DNA of 64,000 bases. Source: Bog-532 sp963720945. GTDB lineage: Bacteria; Actinomycetota; Actinomycetes; Streptosporangiales; Streptosporangiaceae. The DNA lies in the NCBI GenBank assembly GCA_963720945.1, contig CAVRHH010000017.1, positions 18,662 through 82,661 on the forward strand, in the 5' to 3' direction. Shown piece after piece: positions 33,632 to 42,598 of the stretch. Position numbers and translations under genes: made by a program. The notes beneath the pieces are model-generated. The model did not search any database, was not told where the DNA came from, and saw nothing but the letters and a program-made list of their open reading frames with translations. The stretch's first letter is position 1; every line of letters begins with the position of its first letter.

Positions 33632-34415
33632 TTACGTCGAGCAGGTGCAGGGCCAGCCGAAGCTGGAGGCTGGCCGGCTCTCGCTGCCAGTCAGGACCGA
33701 GGATCTGGGCGACGCGGGAAGTTCGGTGTCGCGAGCCAGGACCAGGGTTCCCGGCCAGGATCCGGTCAGCGGGCCGACATAGAGGACGCAGCGGGCCCCA
33801 TCGCACCGCCAGGCGATCACCCCGTCGCGGCCGGGCTCGCCATGCCTGGTCGCGCCCGGGTCCAGGTCCGCGATGGGGGAGCGGGGCCCGCTGGCGGGCT
33901 GCGCGGCCCGCAGGATTTCCGCTAGTTCGCTGCCGTCGTCGGCGGATGCGATCTGCAGCAGGGTGCGGGTGGCAGGCGGCAGTTCGGCAGCCCGGGCGGC
34001 GAAGGCCCGTTCCAGGCGCGCGGTCAGCGGCAGCCGGCCGGGCAGCGGTGCCTCCCCGCCGCGTGCGCTGGAGCCCAGCGCCGCGGGCAGTTCCAGCAGG
34101 GCGAGCGGGTTACCCTCGGCCTGGCCCAGCAGCCGGCCCGTCATAGCGGGCCAGGACCGGGCGGAGCAGCTGGTGCAGCCCGGCGAACGGCAGGTTCGCC
34201 TCCGATTGCACCCCGGTCGTGCTGAGAACCAGCATGCCGTGGGCGGCGGCGATGGTGGCCGCCTGGGTCAGCAGCGCTGACTTGCCGATGCCGGCCTCGC
34301 CCCGGATGACCAGTACCTGGCCGCCCTGGTGCACGCCCGTAACGAGACGGGCGATCACGCCCGCCTCGTGATCACGACCGACCAAGCGTGTCCCTGCCAT
34401 AACCGCGTTCATCAT
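33632..34415 (-). pseudogene. LuxR-family ATPase regulator, internally deleted
   Basis: The 5' part (34415-34135) has 'LVGRDHEAGVIARLVTGV' and Walker A 'VIRGEAGIGKSALLTQAA', as in large LuxR (LAL) regulators. It is joined out of frame near 34140 to 'LLGQAEGNPLALLELPAAL' and 'PATRTLLQIASADDGSELA', which normally come several hundred residues... about 200-250 codons later. After about 33870 the sequence no longer looks like a LAL protein ('GVIAWRCDGARCVLYVGPLT') and shifts frame again near 33720. The C-terminal HTH is absent. A collapsed regulator fused to an unidentified fragment. Confidence 0.7.
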
Positions 34416-34519
34416 CTCCTCTCCCAGCAGAACACGTCTAGATCCGGCCGCATCCCGTTCCGGGAACTAGCGGGATGACGGATGCGCAGGCTGATCGGCG
34501 AGTGCGGGCTCGGCGGCCG

Positions 34520-36070
34520 TCACTGGGGGTGAGGGAGGTCCGGTTCAAGGACATCGCGCCCGGCGACCAGGACCCGGCGCACCCCCGGCGGCGCCTGGCA
34601 GGGCCGCTCGTAGGTGGCGGTGTCGATGAAGCTGCCCGGGTCAAGCAGGACGAGGTCGGCGCGCAACCCGGGCGCGACGCGGCCGCGGTCACGCAGGCCG
34701 AGCCGGTCCGCGGCCCGGCTGGTCAGCCTGGCCACGGCTTCCTCGGTCGTGGCCAGGCCGTCTCGCAGCGCGTAGCGGCCTAGCACCCGGGCTGCGGTCC
34801 CGTACAGGCGGGGATGCGGATGAGCGTTGAAGATCCCGTCGGAGCCGACGAGCGCCCCGGGCAGCATGAAGATCGCCCGGACTACCTCCTCGGTGGCGTA
34901 GTGATCGATCATGCCGGCATTCAGGTCTGTGTCGGTGAGAAGGTCCAGCACCGCAACGGACGGCTCGGCACATCGCTCGGCGGCTATCTGCTCAAGAGTC
35001 TTGCCGACATCGGCGGCACGCGGCCCGCCCGCCTCGGTGATCGTGATCTGGGCCGGCCCGCACGCCCCGAGGAGGTGTTCCCATCCCGGCAGGCCGTTTT
35101 CGATGTCCCGCAAGATCCGCAGCCGTTCGGCTCTGTCGTGTAGCCGGCCCAGGATCGCCGCCGGGCCCCCATCGAAGGCCCACGGCGGCAGCAAGGCGCT
35201 GAGCAGGGTGCTTCCCGCACCGTAGGGGTAGTGGTCGAAGCTGAGGTCGATGCGCTGCGCGGCATCGGTGATCAGGCCCAGCAGGGAGTCCAGCAGATGG
35301 GGTGACCCGACAAGTTTGAGGTGAGACAGGTGCAGGGCCGCCCCGGTGCGCTCGGCAATGCGCACGAACTCCCCGATGGCGTCGAGCACCCCGGCCCCCT
35401 CGTTGCGGACGTGCGGCATAAGCGGGACGCGCTCGTCCGCGGCGACCTGTGCCAGGGCGGTGAGTTCGCCCGTACCGGCGTACAGGCCTGGTGCGTAGAT
35501 GAGCCCGAAAGAAAGCATCCGGGCCCCGGCCCGCAGGCCCGCCGCGACCTCATCCTGCATTCGCCGCAGTTCAGTGTCGTCGGGGGGGCGCTTGGCGGGC
35601 CCGAGGACGACGTCCCGCACTGCTGAGTGCGGCACGCTCGCCACCAGGCTGGTTACGGCGTGCGCCGCCTCCAGCGCGGCCAGGTAGTCAGCCAGCGAGA
35701 CCCACGGCCACTCTTCGGGACCGGGACCTTCGAGCGCCGACAGGTAACGGCGGCGCTCCGCACGCCCATCCGGGGTCACCGGCGCGGGACCCAGACCGTC
35801 CGGGCAGATCACCTCGGTGGTGAAGCCCTGGGCAACCTTCGGCGCCTGCCGCGGATCCAGGAAAGGGCGCAGCGCCGAGTGCGCGTGCATGTCGATGAAT
35901 CCCGGGCACAGCAGCAGACCGCGGGCGTCAACCTCCTCCCCGCACGACTCAACCGGCAGCCGCTCTCCGATGGCGGCGATTCTTCCCTCCGCTACGGCAA
36001 CGTCGCTGGTGCGCACCCGTTGCTCTCCGTCGGCCAGCTGTGCGGCCCGGAAGACGAGATCAGCGTGCAT
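34520..36070 (-). CDS. D-aminoacylase / N-acyl-D-amino-acid amidohydrolase-like enzyme
   Basis: 516 residues from ATG 36070, which overlaps the previous stop (TAATG). Amidohydrolase TIM barrel with metal motifs of D-aminoacylases: 'CPGFIDMHAHSALRPF' (HxH), 'TTEVICPDGLGPAPV' (Cys ligand), 'VPLMPHVRNEGAGV' (His), 'LHLSHLKLVG' (His, Lys) and 'ALVGSDGIFNAHPHPRLYG' (catalytic Asp). C-terminal beta-sandwich 'GRVAPGLRADLVLLDP'. Fourth and last gene of the XDH-SsnA-LLM operon, so it probably hydrolyses an amide/ureido ring-opening product rather than a D-amino acid. That role is inferred. Cytoplasmic. Confidence 0.88.
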   Translation of the reverse strand: MHADLVFRAAQLADGEQRVRTSDVAVAEGRIAAIGERLPVESCGEEVDARGLLLCPGFIDMHAHSALRPFLDPRQAPKVAQGFTTEVICPDGLGPAPVTPDGRAERRRYLSALEGPGPEEWPWVSLADYLAALEAAHAVTSLVASVPHSAVRDVVLGPAKRPPDDTELRRMQDEVAAGLRAGARMLSFGLIYAPGLYAGTGELTALAQVAADERVPLMPHVRNEGAGVLDAIGEFVRIAERTGAALHLSHLKLVGSPHLLDSLLGLITDAAQRIDLSFDHYPYGAGSTLLSALLPPWAFDGGPAAILGRLHDRAERLRILRDIENGLPGWEHLLGACGPAQITITEAGGPRAADVGKTLEQIAAERCAEPSVAVLDLLTDTDLNAGMIDHYATEEVVRAIFMLPGALVGSDGIFNAHPHPRLYGTAARVLGRYALRDGLATTEEAVARLTSRAADRLGLRDRGRVAPGLRADLVLLDPGSFIDTATYERPCQAPPGVRRVLVAGRDVLEPDLPHPQ

Positions 36071-37070
36071 TACCGCGCCTCTCCCGCGCCGAAGGTGTCG
36101 ATCATGAGCCGCACGTCGTCGCCGAGCGGGTAGAGGACCGGGCAGGTCGCCCCGTTGGCGATGTACTCCCCGACCTTGGCCCGGCATTCCTCCGGCGTCC
36201 CGGTCGCCGAGACGGCCTGCACCGCGTCGTCGGGAACGAGCTTCATGGCCGCGCGGATCTCCTCCGGGCCGCCGGCCAGGTCAGCACCTTGCCAATGGCC
36301 TGGATCAGTGCCGGATCCACGCCGCTGGCCGCCATGATGTGCGGCTGCTGGCCGAGGTACTGGGTGAGCAGCGCGCGGGCGCGGTCCAGGGCGAGGTCCC
36401 GGTCGTGGTCCATCGAGCAGACGATCAGCTGCGGCCGGTCGATGTCGCCGGCCGTGCGCCCGGCCCGCGCCGCGCCGGCGCTCAGGGCCGCCACGGCCCG
36501 CGCGGTGTACTGCGGGGTCACCATGTAGTTGAGCAGCACTCCGTCGCCGATCTGCCCGGCCAGCTCCATCATCCGCATGCCGGTGGCGCCGATGTAGATG
36601 GGCACCTGCCGCGGCGACCGGTCGCCGTGCACGATGTCCAGCGCAACGTCGTCGAGGTGGACGTACTCGCCGTGATAGGTGACATGCTGCAGCGCGAGCA
36701 GCTGCCGGGTGGCCTCGACGATCTCCCGCATCGCGCGCAGTGGCTTGCGCCGGTCCACGCCTACCTTGGCGGCCAGCGGCTCCCACCACGCGCCGAGCCC
36801 GAGGATGACCCGGCCGGGGGCCAGCTCATCCAGTGTGGAGAACGTGGCGGCGAGCAGCGCGACGTTGCGCGTCCACATCGAGACCACCCCGGAGCCGATC
36901 TTGATCCGGCTGGTCACGCTGGCGTACGCGGCCATCGGCACCGTGGCCTCGCGGGCCAGCCTGCTCTCGGCCTGCCAGACCGCCTCGAAGCCACGTGCCT
37001 CGGCGTAGCGGGCGTACTCCATGCTCTCGGCGATCGAGTGCTTGTCCTGCAGGTAGAGCGCGACCCTCAT
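36070..37070 (-). pseudogene. F420-type luciferase-like oxidoreductase, one frameshift
   Basis: Starts at ATG 37070 ('MRVALYLQDKHSIAESMEYA'), overlapping the SsnA stop. TIM-barrel LLM features: 'ARGFEAVWQAESRLAREATV', 'SRIKIGSGVVSMWTRNVALL', 'LDELAPGRVILGLGAWWEPL' and 'VPIYIGATGMRMMELAGQIG'. At about 36266-36282 the frame shifts: 'GKVLTW' continues as 'GGPEEIRAAMKLVPDDAVQA' one frame over, to the stop at 36070. With one base corrected it is a full 333-residue enzyme. Because its neighbours are intact and coupled by overlaps, a sequencing error is plausible. Redox step of the purine-like pathway by context. Confidence 0.85.
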
Positions 37071-38413
37071 CTGCTCCTCCGTCCGCCGGGCGCATACGTA
37101 TGCGGCTCAATCCCCTCAAGCCGCGCCCACAGGCGCGCGGCTTCCGCCGAGCTCTCGGCCGCCAGCGCGGCCGCGTCCAGCCGGGTGGACTGGCCGCCGG
37201 CGACCACCCGGTCCCCGGCAACGTAGACGTCCCGGACGCAGCGGGCGGTCAGGCCGAAGGTCCAGTGCCCGGCCAGCCCTGCGGCGGTCAGCGGGGCAGG
37301 CGCCGGATAGTCCAGGATCACCAGGTCCGCGGGAGCGCCCGGCTGCAGGGTGCCGAGCAGCGGCTCGCCGGACACCCGGCCCGCGAAGGCGGCCCCGGCC
37401 GCGAGCCGGGCCAGCGGCCAGCGGGACGGCACAGCCAGTGACTCCTCCCTGGCCCGGAAGAAGCCGGCCTGCGACTCGGCGATCATGTCGCCGCCGATCC
37501 CGTCGGTGCCGAGCGCGACCCGGCCGGTCCGGAGGGCGAACGGGGAGTGCCCGACGGCGTTGTTCATGTTGCTGCGCGGGTTGCAGACGACGGTGGCGCC
37601 GGCCCTGCCCGCCAGCTCGATCTCCGGCCCGGTGACGTGCACGCAGTGCGCGAGCAGCGCGCGGGCGGTGATGACCCCGGCACGATGCAGCCGGGTGGCG
37701 GCGGTGCGGCCGCAGCGGGCCAGCGCGTCGCGGTTGTCGGCGGCGCCCTCCGCGACGTGGATGTGGATGCCCACCGCTGCCTGCCGGGCGCCGTCGACGC
37801 AGGCCGCGAGGGTTTCATCGGACATCGTGAAGGAGGCGTGCGCGCCCATCATGCCGCGGGCCAGCGGCCGTCCTGCGGCCAGGAACCGCAGGTTCTCGGC
37901 GATCCCGGCGCGGGCCCGCCGCGGGCCATCGCGGTCGGTGACCTCGTAGCACAGGACGCACCGCAGCCCCAGGCTGGCGAGCGCGTCCGCGATGATGTCC
38001 AGCGACCCGTCGATCGCGTTCGGCGACGCGTGATGGTCCACGATCGTTGTCGTCCCGGCCAGCAGTGCCTCCAGCCCGGCGGTCAGCGCGGAGGCACGGA
38101 TCGACGCCTCGTCCAGCGCCCGGTCCAGCCGCCACCACACCCGCTGCAGGATCTCGGTGAAGCCGGCCGGCGCCGGGAACCGGAACGGCATCCCTCGCGC
38201 CAGCGCGGAGTACAGGTGATGGTGCGCGCAGACGGCGCCGGGCACGATCAGGGTGCCGGTGGCATCGCGCCGCGCCGCGCCGCGCGGGGCGGCGCCGACC
38301 GCGAGCACCCGGTCCCCGGCCAGTACCAGATCCGCGTCGGTGACGTCCGGCGGGTCCAGGGACGTCACGATCGTGCCGCCGCACAGGGCGAGCATGTTCT
38401 GGCCGGCGGTCAC
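37067..38413 (-). CDS. ssnA: SsnA-type aminohydrolase
   Basis: About 448 residues from GTG 38413 (overlapping the upstream TAG) or 442 from ATG 38395. Strong resemblance to SsnA, the putative aminohydrolase of selenium/molybdenum hydroxylase clusters: 'VCAHHHLYSALARGMPF' (HxH metal site), 'EILQRVWWRLDRALDE', 'TTTIVDHHASPNAIDGSLDI', 'VGIHIHVAEGAADN' (His), 'LLAHCVHV' and 'VALGTDGIGGDM' (catalytic Asp). Likely deaminates or opens a purine-derived ring. Second gene of the operon, directly after the molybdenum hydroxylase, the usual partner. Confidence 0.92.
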   Translation of the reverse strand: MTAGQNMLALCGGTIVTSLDPPDVTDADLVLAGDRVLAVGAAPRGAARRDATGTLIVPGAVCAHHHLYSALARGMPFRFPAPAGFTEILQRVWWRLDRALDEASIRASALTAGLEALLAGTTTIVDHHASPNAIDGSLDIIADALASLGLRCVLCYEVTDRDGPRRARAGIAENLRFLAAGRPLARGMMGAHASFTMSDETLAACVDGARQAAVGIHIHVAEGAADNRDALARCGRTAATRLHRAGVITARALLAHCVHVTGPEIELAGRAGATVVCNPRSNMNNAVGHSPFALRTGRVALGTDGIGGDMIAESQAGFFRAREESLAVPSRWPLARLAAGAAFAGRVSGEPLLGTLQPGAPADLVILDYPAPAPLTAAGLAGHWTFGLTARCVRDVYVAGDRVVAGGQSTRLDAAALAAESSAEAARLWARLEGIEPHTYAPGGRRSR

Positions 38414-41055
38414 TACCGGCTTCTGGCCAGCCGCGGCGCGGCGGTACGGGCCGCGGCCGAGTCCTTCATCGGCAGCACGGTCCGCCACGTCCCGTCGAAC
38501 GAGTGCAGCGCCCCGGCCACCGCCGCGGCGGTGGGCACCAGGCCGATCTCGCCGACCCCCTTGGCGCCGTAGGGGCCCTCGGGCTGGTTCTCCTCGACGA
38601 ACCGGCACTCGACCTCTGGCATGCCGGCCGGCGGGATGATGTTCAGCGACTTCAGCGTGGTGGTGACCGGATGCCCGCCCTCGACGACGTACTCCTCGGA
38701 CAGCGCGTGCCCCAGGCCCATGTGCACGGCGCCCTCGATCTGGCCCTCAAGCAGGGTGGGGTTGATGACCCTGCCCACGTCGTGCGCGGCGATGACCTTC
38801 GCGATCCGCCCGTCGCCGGCCAGCACGGCGACCTGGGTGGCCCATCCGTAGGCGAAATGGGTCACCGGCTCGGCGACGTCCGCGCCCGGCGCGGTGGTCC
38901 AGTCGATAACGACCTCGCCGTAGAACTCCTCACCGGCCAGCCGGCCGAGCTGCTCGCGGCTCGGGCCGCCGTCGGCGGGCGGCGGCCCGTCCAGCTCGGC
39001 GAGGCGGTCGCGCAGCCGGGCGGCGGCGGCGATGACCCCCCGGCCGCCGAGCACCGTGCCGCGGGAAGCGGTGGTCTGGCCGCCGTCGAGCTCACGCTCG
39101 GTGTCGGTGGTCACCCGAACCCGGTCGGGGGTCAGGCCGAGCTGCTCGCACACGATCTGGGCCAGCACGGTGTACAGGCCCTGGCCCATCTCGGTCCAGG
39201 ACTGGTACAGGGTCACCGTCCCGTCGGCTTCCGGCCGCAGGATCGCCCGGCCGTACTCGGCCAGGCCGTTGCCGATCCCGGTGTTCTTGACCGCGCACGC
39301 GATCCCCGCGTAGCGGGCGTTCTTGTAGTCATCCCGGACCGCCAGCAGGGTCTGCCGCAGGCCCACGCCGGGGCCGAGCCGCTGGCCGGTGCCGAAGATG
39401 TCGCCGGTCTGCAGCGCGTTGCGCCAGCGGATGTCCCAGCCGTCCAGGCCAGTCAGCCCGGCGAGCCGGTCGAGCAGGCCTTCGATCGCGAAATTGACCT
39501 GGTTGGCGCCGAATCCGCGCATCGCACCGCATGGCACGTTATTGGTGTAGACGGCGCGGGCCTCGACGTCGACAGCGGGTACCCGGTAGGCGCCGCAGCC
39601 GTGGCCGGCGGCCCGCTCGAGTACCTTCGCGCCGACGCTCGCGTACGCGCCGGTATCGCCGGTGATCCGGGCCCGGACCGCGGTGAGCCGCCCGCCGGCG
39701 TCACAGCCGAGGGTGTAGGTCATCGTCAGCGGGTGCCGCTTGACGTGGAAGCGCAGGCTCTCCGCCCTGGACAGGGTGAGCTTGACCGGCCGGCCGGTGC
39801 GCAGCGCCAGCAGCGCCGCGTGTCCCTGGACGTTCAGGTCCTCCTTGGCGCCAAACGCGCCGCCGCAGCTGACCAGGGTCGCCCGCACCGCGTCCTGCGG
39901 GAGGCCGAGCAGCCCGGCGACCTGCCGCCGGTCGCTCCAGATGCCCTGGCCCTGGGTGTAGAAATGCACGCCCTGCTTCCCCGGATCCGCCGGGTAGGCC
40001 AGGCAGGACTCCGGCTCGAGGAACGCGTGCTCGATGAACTGGGTGCGGAAGGTGTCGCTGACCACGTGAGCCGAGGCCGCGAGCGCCGCGCCGGCGTCGC
40101 CGCGCTTGACCGTCGAGACCGACAGCACGTTGCCGGGCGCATGCGGGTGCAGTTGCGGCGCGCCGGGCTCCGTCGCGGCGAATGGATCGGTGACCGGGTC
40201 CAGGACCTCGTACTCGACCTCGATCAGCGCCGCCGCCGCGCGCGCCGCCGCGCGGCTGTCCGCCGCGACCAGCGCGAGCACGTCGCCGACGTAGCGGGTG
40301 GTCTCACCCGCCGCGTACAGCTGCGGCCAGTCCGCGACCAGTTCCCCCTGAACGCGCTCGCCGGGCACATCCTCGGCGGTGAGCACCGCGAGGACCCCCG
40401 GGCACGACCGGGCGCGCTCCGTGCCGATCCGCAGGATCAGCGCGCGCGGATGGTCGGCGAACCGGATCGCGCCGAACGCCATCCCCGGCATGGTGAGGTC
40501 GTTGACGTAGGCCTTGTCGCCCAGCGCCAGCTCGGTCCCCTGATAGCGGGCGGTGCGCGAGCCGACCCGGCCCGAATGATCGGCGGCGGGCAGCGGCACG
40601 CCGCGCCGGGCCCGCGCCGCCAAGCCGACGGCGTCCAGGATCTTGGCGTAACCGGTGCACCGGCACAGGTTCCCGGCCAGGGCGGCGGCGATCCGGTCCC
40701 GGCCCGGCTCGGGTTCCCTGCGCAGCAGGGCCTCGGCCTTCATCACGATCCCCGGCGAGCAGTAGCCGCACTGCGACGCGCCGGCCAGCACGAAGCAGTC
40801 CGCCCACCGGGCACGCTCGGCTTCGCCCAGGCCCTCGGCGGTGACGATCTCGCGGCCCTCGAACCGCCTGGCCGCCTGGGCGCAGGCCACGACCGCCTTG
40901 TCGCCGGACAGCACCGTGCACGCCCCGCACGAGCCCTCTGGCGCGCATCCGTCCTTGACCGAAAGCACCCCGCACTGCTCCCGCAGCACGTCCAGCAGAT
41001 GCTCGTCCCCGCGGAGGTCCACCGAGACCGGAGTGCCGTTGAGGACAAACTTCAC
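38413..41055 (-). CDS. selenium-dependent-xanthine-dehydrogenase-type molybdenum hydroxylase
   Basis: 880 residues from GTG 41055 (AAGGGAG upstream). A single-chain fusion: residues 1-150 are the two [2Fe-2S] domains ('DGCAPEGSCGACTVL', 'SQCGYCSPGIVMKA', 'GNLCRCTGYAKILDA'), and residues about 170-880 the molybdopterin domain ('LEPESCLAYP', 'SCGGAFGAKEDLNVQGHAAL', 'PCGAMRGFGANQVNFAIEG', 'YGAKGVGEIGLVPTAAAVAG', Glu active site in the last). No FAD domain, as in YgfN/XdhD-like enzymes, so electrons leave through another partner not encoded here. Hydroxylates purine-like heterocycles. No Sec codon is involved; labile selenium in the family is known only biochemically. First gene of the operon. 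Confidence 0.92.
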   Translation of the reverse strand: MKFVLNGTPVSVDLRGDEHLLDVLREQCGVLSVKDGCAPEGSCGACTVLSGDKAVVACAQAARRFEGREIVTAEGLGEAERARWADCFVLAGASQCGYCSPGIVMKAEALLRREPEPGRDRIAAALAGNLCRCTGYAKILDAVGLAARARRGVPLPAADHSGRVGSRTARYQGTELALGDKAYVNDLTMPGMAFGAIRFADHPRALILRIGTERARSCPGVLAVLTAEDVPGERVQGELVADWPQLYAAGETTRYVGDVLALVAADSRAAARAAAALIEVEYEVLDPVTDPFAATEPGAPQLHPHAPGNVLSVSTVKRGDAGAALAASAHVVSDTFRTQFIEHAFLEPESCLAYPADPGKQGVHFYTQGQGIWSDRRQVAGLLGLPQDAVRATLVSCGGAFGAKEDLNVQGHAALLALRTGRPVKLTLSRAESLRFHVKRHPLTMTYTLGCDAGGRLTAVRARITGDTGAYASVGAKVLERAAGHGCGAYRVPAVDVEARAVYTNNVPCGAMRGFGANQVNFAIEGLLDRLAGLTGLDGWDIRWRNALQTGDIFGTGQRLGPGVGLRQTLLAVRDDYKNARYAGIACAVKNTGIGNGLAEYGRAILRPEADGTVTLYQSWTEMGQGLYTVLAQIVCEQLGLTPDRVRVTTDTERELDGGQTTASRGTVLGGRGVIAAAARLRDRLAELDGPPPADGGPSREQLGRLAGEEFYGEVVIDWTTAPGADVAEPVTHFAYGWATQVAVLAGDGRIAKVIAAHDVGRVINPTLLEGQIEGAVHMGLGHALSEEYVVEGGHPVTTTLKSLNIIPPAGMPEVECRFVEENQPEGPYGAKGVGEIGLVPTAAAVAGALHSFDGTWRTVLPMKDSAAARTAAPRLARSR

Positions 41056-41284
41056 CAGGCGCTCCCTTCCGTTTTGAGCGATCCAATCTCGTTTCCGGGA
41101 CTGCTGCCTAGGGTCAAAAGTCCAGAAGCGAGGGCGGAGAGATTCCCGCAGCCGGTCCCGCGGCCGGTCCTGCGGGCAGCGGCCTAACGCCCGTAATCTC
41201 CCGTAATCTCCCGGAAATGCCCGCGCCCTAAGCTCGCCAGCATTCAGCCGCGGGTCTGCTGCCGCGGGAGACCGGGGAGGGGCG
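41056..41284. promoter_or_regulatory. divergent promoter region with phased direct repeat
   Basis: Separates the hydroxylase operon from the importer operon. CCGTAATCTC occurs twice head to tail at 41191-41210 with 10-bp (one helical turn) period, followed by CCGGAAATGC. A shared binding site controlling both directions is likely, but no regulator gene lies in the locus. Confidence 0.5.
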
Positions 41285-42598
41285 ATGAGCCAGCCTGAGG
41301 GAGCGTCCCGCCGCCGGGCACTGGCGGCAGCCGCGCCGTTAGGCGGCTGGCGGGCGGTGTTCAATCGCTGGCTGATCCTGCCGGCCGCCGCCATCGGGGC
41401 GCTGGTCATCGGGGCCGTGATCATCGCGGTGATGGGAGCCAATCCCCTGACCGGCTACCACGCGCTGATCAGCGGCGCCTTCGGCGGCTCCTACCAGCTG
41501 GCGAGCACCGCGGTCAAGGCGGTGCCGCTGCTGCTGGTCGGCGTGGGCATCTGCATCTCGTTCCGGGCCAATGTGCTCAACATCGGCGGCGAGGGACAGA
41601 TCGTGATGGGCGGCCTGGCCAGCGCCGCGACCGCGCTCGTGCTGCCGAACCTGCCGGGCTTCGTGCTCATTCCGCTGGTGCTGCTGGCCGGGGCCGCCGG
41701 CGGGGCGATCTGGGGTGCTATCCCCGGCGCATTCAAGGCCTACCGGGGCGTTAACGAGGTCCTGTCCACGATCATGCTCAACCTGGTTGCGGTCCAGCTG
41801 ATGAACTACCTGCTGGCCTGCCCGATGATCGACAGGACGGAGTCGTTCGCGGTCGTCGGCCGGATCCCGCAGACCCGGCTGCTGTCGCCGAGCTCGTGGC
41901 TGCCGATCATCGTTCCCGGCACCCAGCTGCACCTGGGCGCGGTCATCGCGGTGCTGGTCGCGGTGGCGGCATGGGTACTGCTCCGGCAGACCGGATTCGG
42001 GTTCCGGATCCGCGCCGTCGGGCTGTCCACCGACGCGGCCAGCTACGCGGGGATGGCCGTCAAGCGGACCACGATGCTGGCCCTGACCCTGTCCGGGGCG
42101 ATGTGCGGGCTGGCCGGCGCGACGCTCGTGTTCGGCAGCATCAGCCACCGGATGGTGACCGACGGCTCGCTGACCGGGTTCACCGGCAGCGACGGCTACT
42201 ACGGGATTGTCGTCGCGCTGTTCGCCGGCCTCAGCCCGCTGTGGACGATCCTGTCCGCGTTCCTGTTCGGCGGCCTGCTGGTCGGCGGCGTCTCGATGGG
42301 CATCGCACTGAACGTGCCCTACTCCTCCGACCTGGTCACCACGATCGTCGGCCTGATCGTCTGCTTTGTCGTCGCGCTCAACGCCGTCCGGCGGCGGTCC
42401 GGCCTGCCGGCCGGGGCCGCCGGTCCCGCCAGCGTGCGCGAGCTGCTGACCAGAGGCTGGCTGCGGCGAGATGATGCCCGCGCGCCGGCCGTGGCCCAGG
42501 CGGTGCCCGGCCAGGGCGCCGCTGAGCAGCCCGTTCCTGAACAGGCCGGCCCTGAGCCGGCCGCCGCCGCGGACCAGGCCGGGGAGGCGCAGCCGTGA
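41285..42598 (+). CDS. BMP-type ABC importer permease 1 (YufP-like)
   Basis: 437 residues, ATG 41285 with GGGGAGGGG upstream. BPD_transp_2 fold with about ten helices: 'LILPAAAIGALVIGAVIIAV', 'ANPLTGYHALISGAFGG', 'ISFRANVLNIGGEGQIVMGG' (conserved NxGxEGQ), 'YRGVNEVLSTIMLNLVAVQL' (EVxxTIMxN) and 'AVGLSTDAASYAGMAVKRTT' (EAA-like coupling loop). C-terminal 60 residues are a low-complexity Ala/Pro/Gln tail. Inner-membrane half of a nucleoside/purine importer. Its stop overlaps the next start (GTGA). Confidence 0.94.
   Translation: MSQPEGASRRRALAAAAPLGGWRAVFNRWLILPAAAIGALVIGAVIIAVMGANPLTGYHALISGAFGGSYQLASTAVKAVPLLLVGVGICISFRANVLNIGGEGQIVMGGLASAATALVLPNLPGFVLIPLVLLAGAAGGAIWGAIPGAFKAYRGVNEVLSTIMLNLVAVQLMNYLLACPMIDRTESFAVVGRIPQTRLLSPSSWLPIIVPGTQLHLGAVIAVLVAVAAWVLLRQTGFGFRIRAVGLSTDAASYAGMAVKRTTMLALTLSGAMCGLAGATLVFGSISHRMVTDGSLTGFTGSDGYYGIVVALFAGLSPLWTILSAFLFGGLLVGGVSMGIALNVPYSSDLVTTIVGLIVCFVVALNAVRRRSGLPAGAAGPASVRELLTRGWLRRDDARAPAVAQAVPGQGAAEQPVPEQAGPEPAAAADQAGEAQP

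Noticed and set aside
38413..41055. Selenocysteine codon in the hydroxylase
   Set aside because: No in-frame TGA; the family's selenium is a labile cofactor and not Sec.
38503..41187. 894-codon plus-strand frame
   Set aside because: Complement of the molybdenum hydroxylase gene; the minus strand holds all cofactor motifs.
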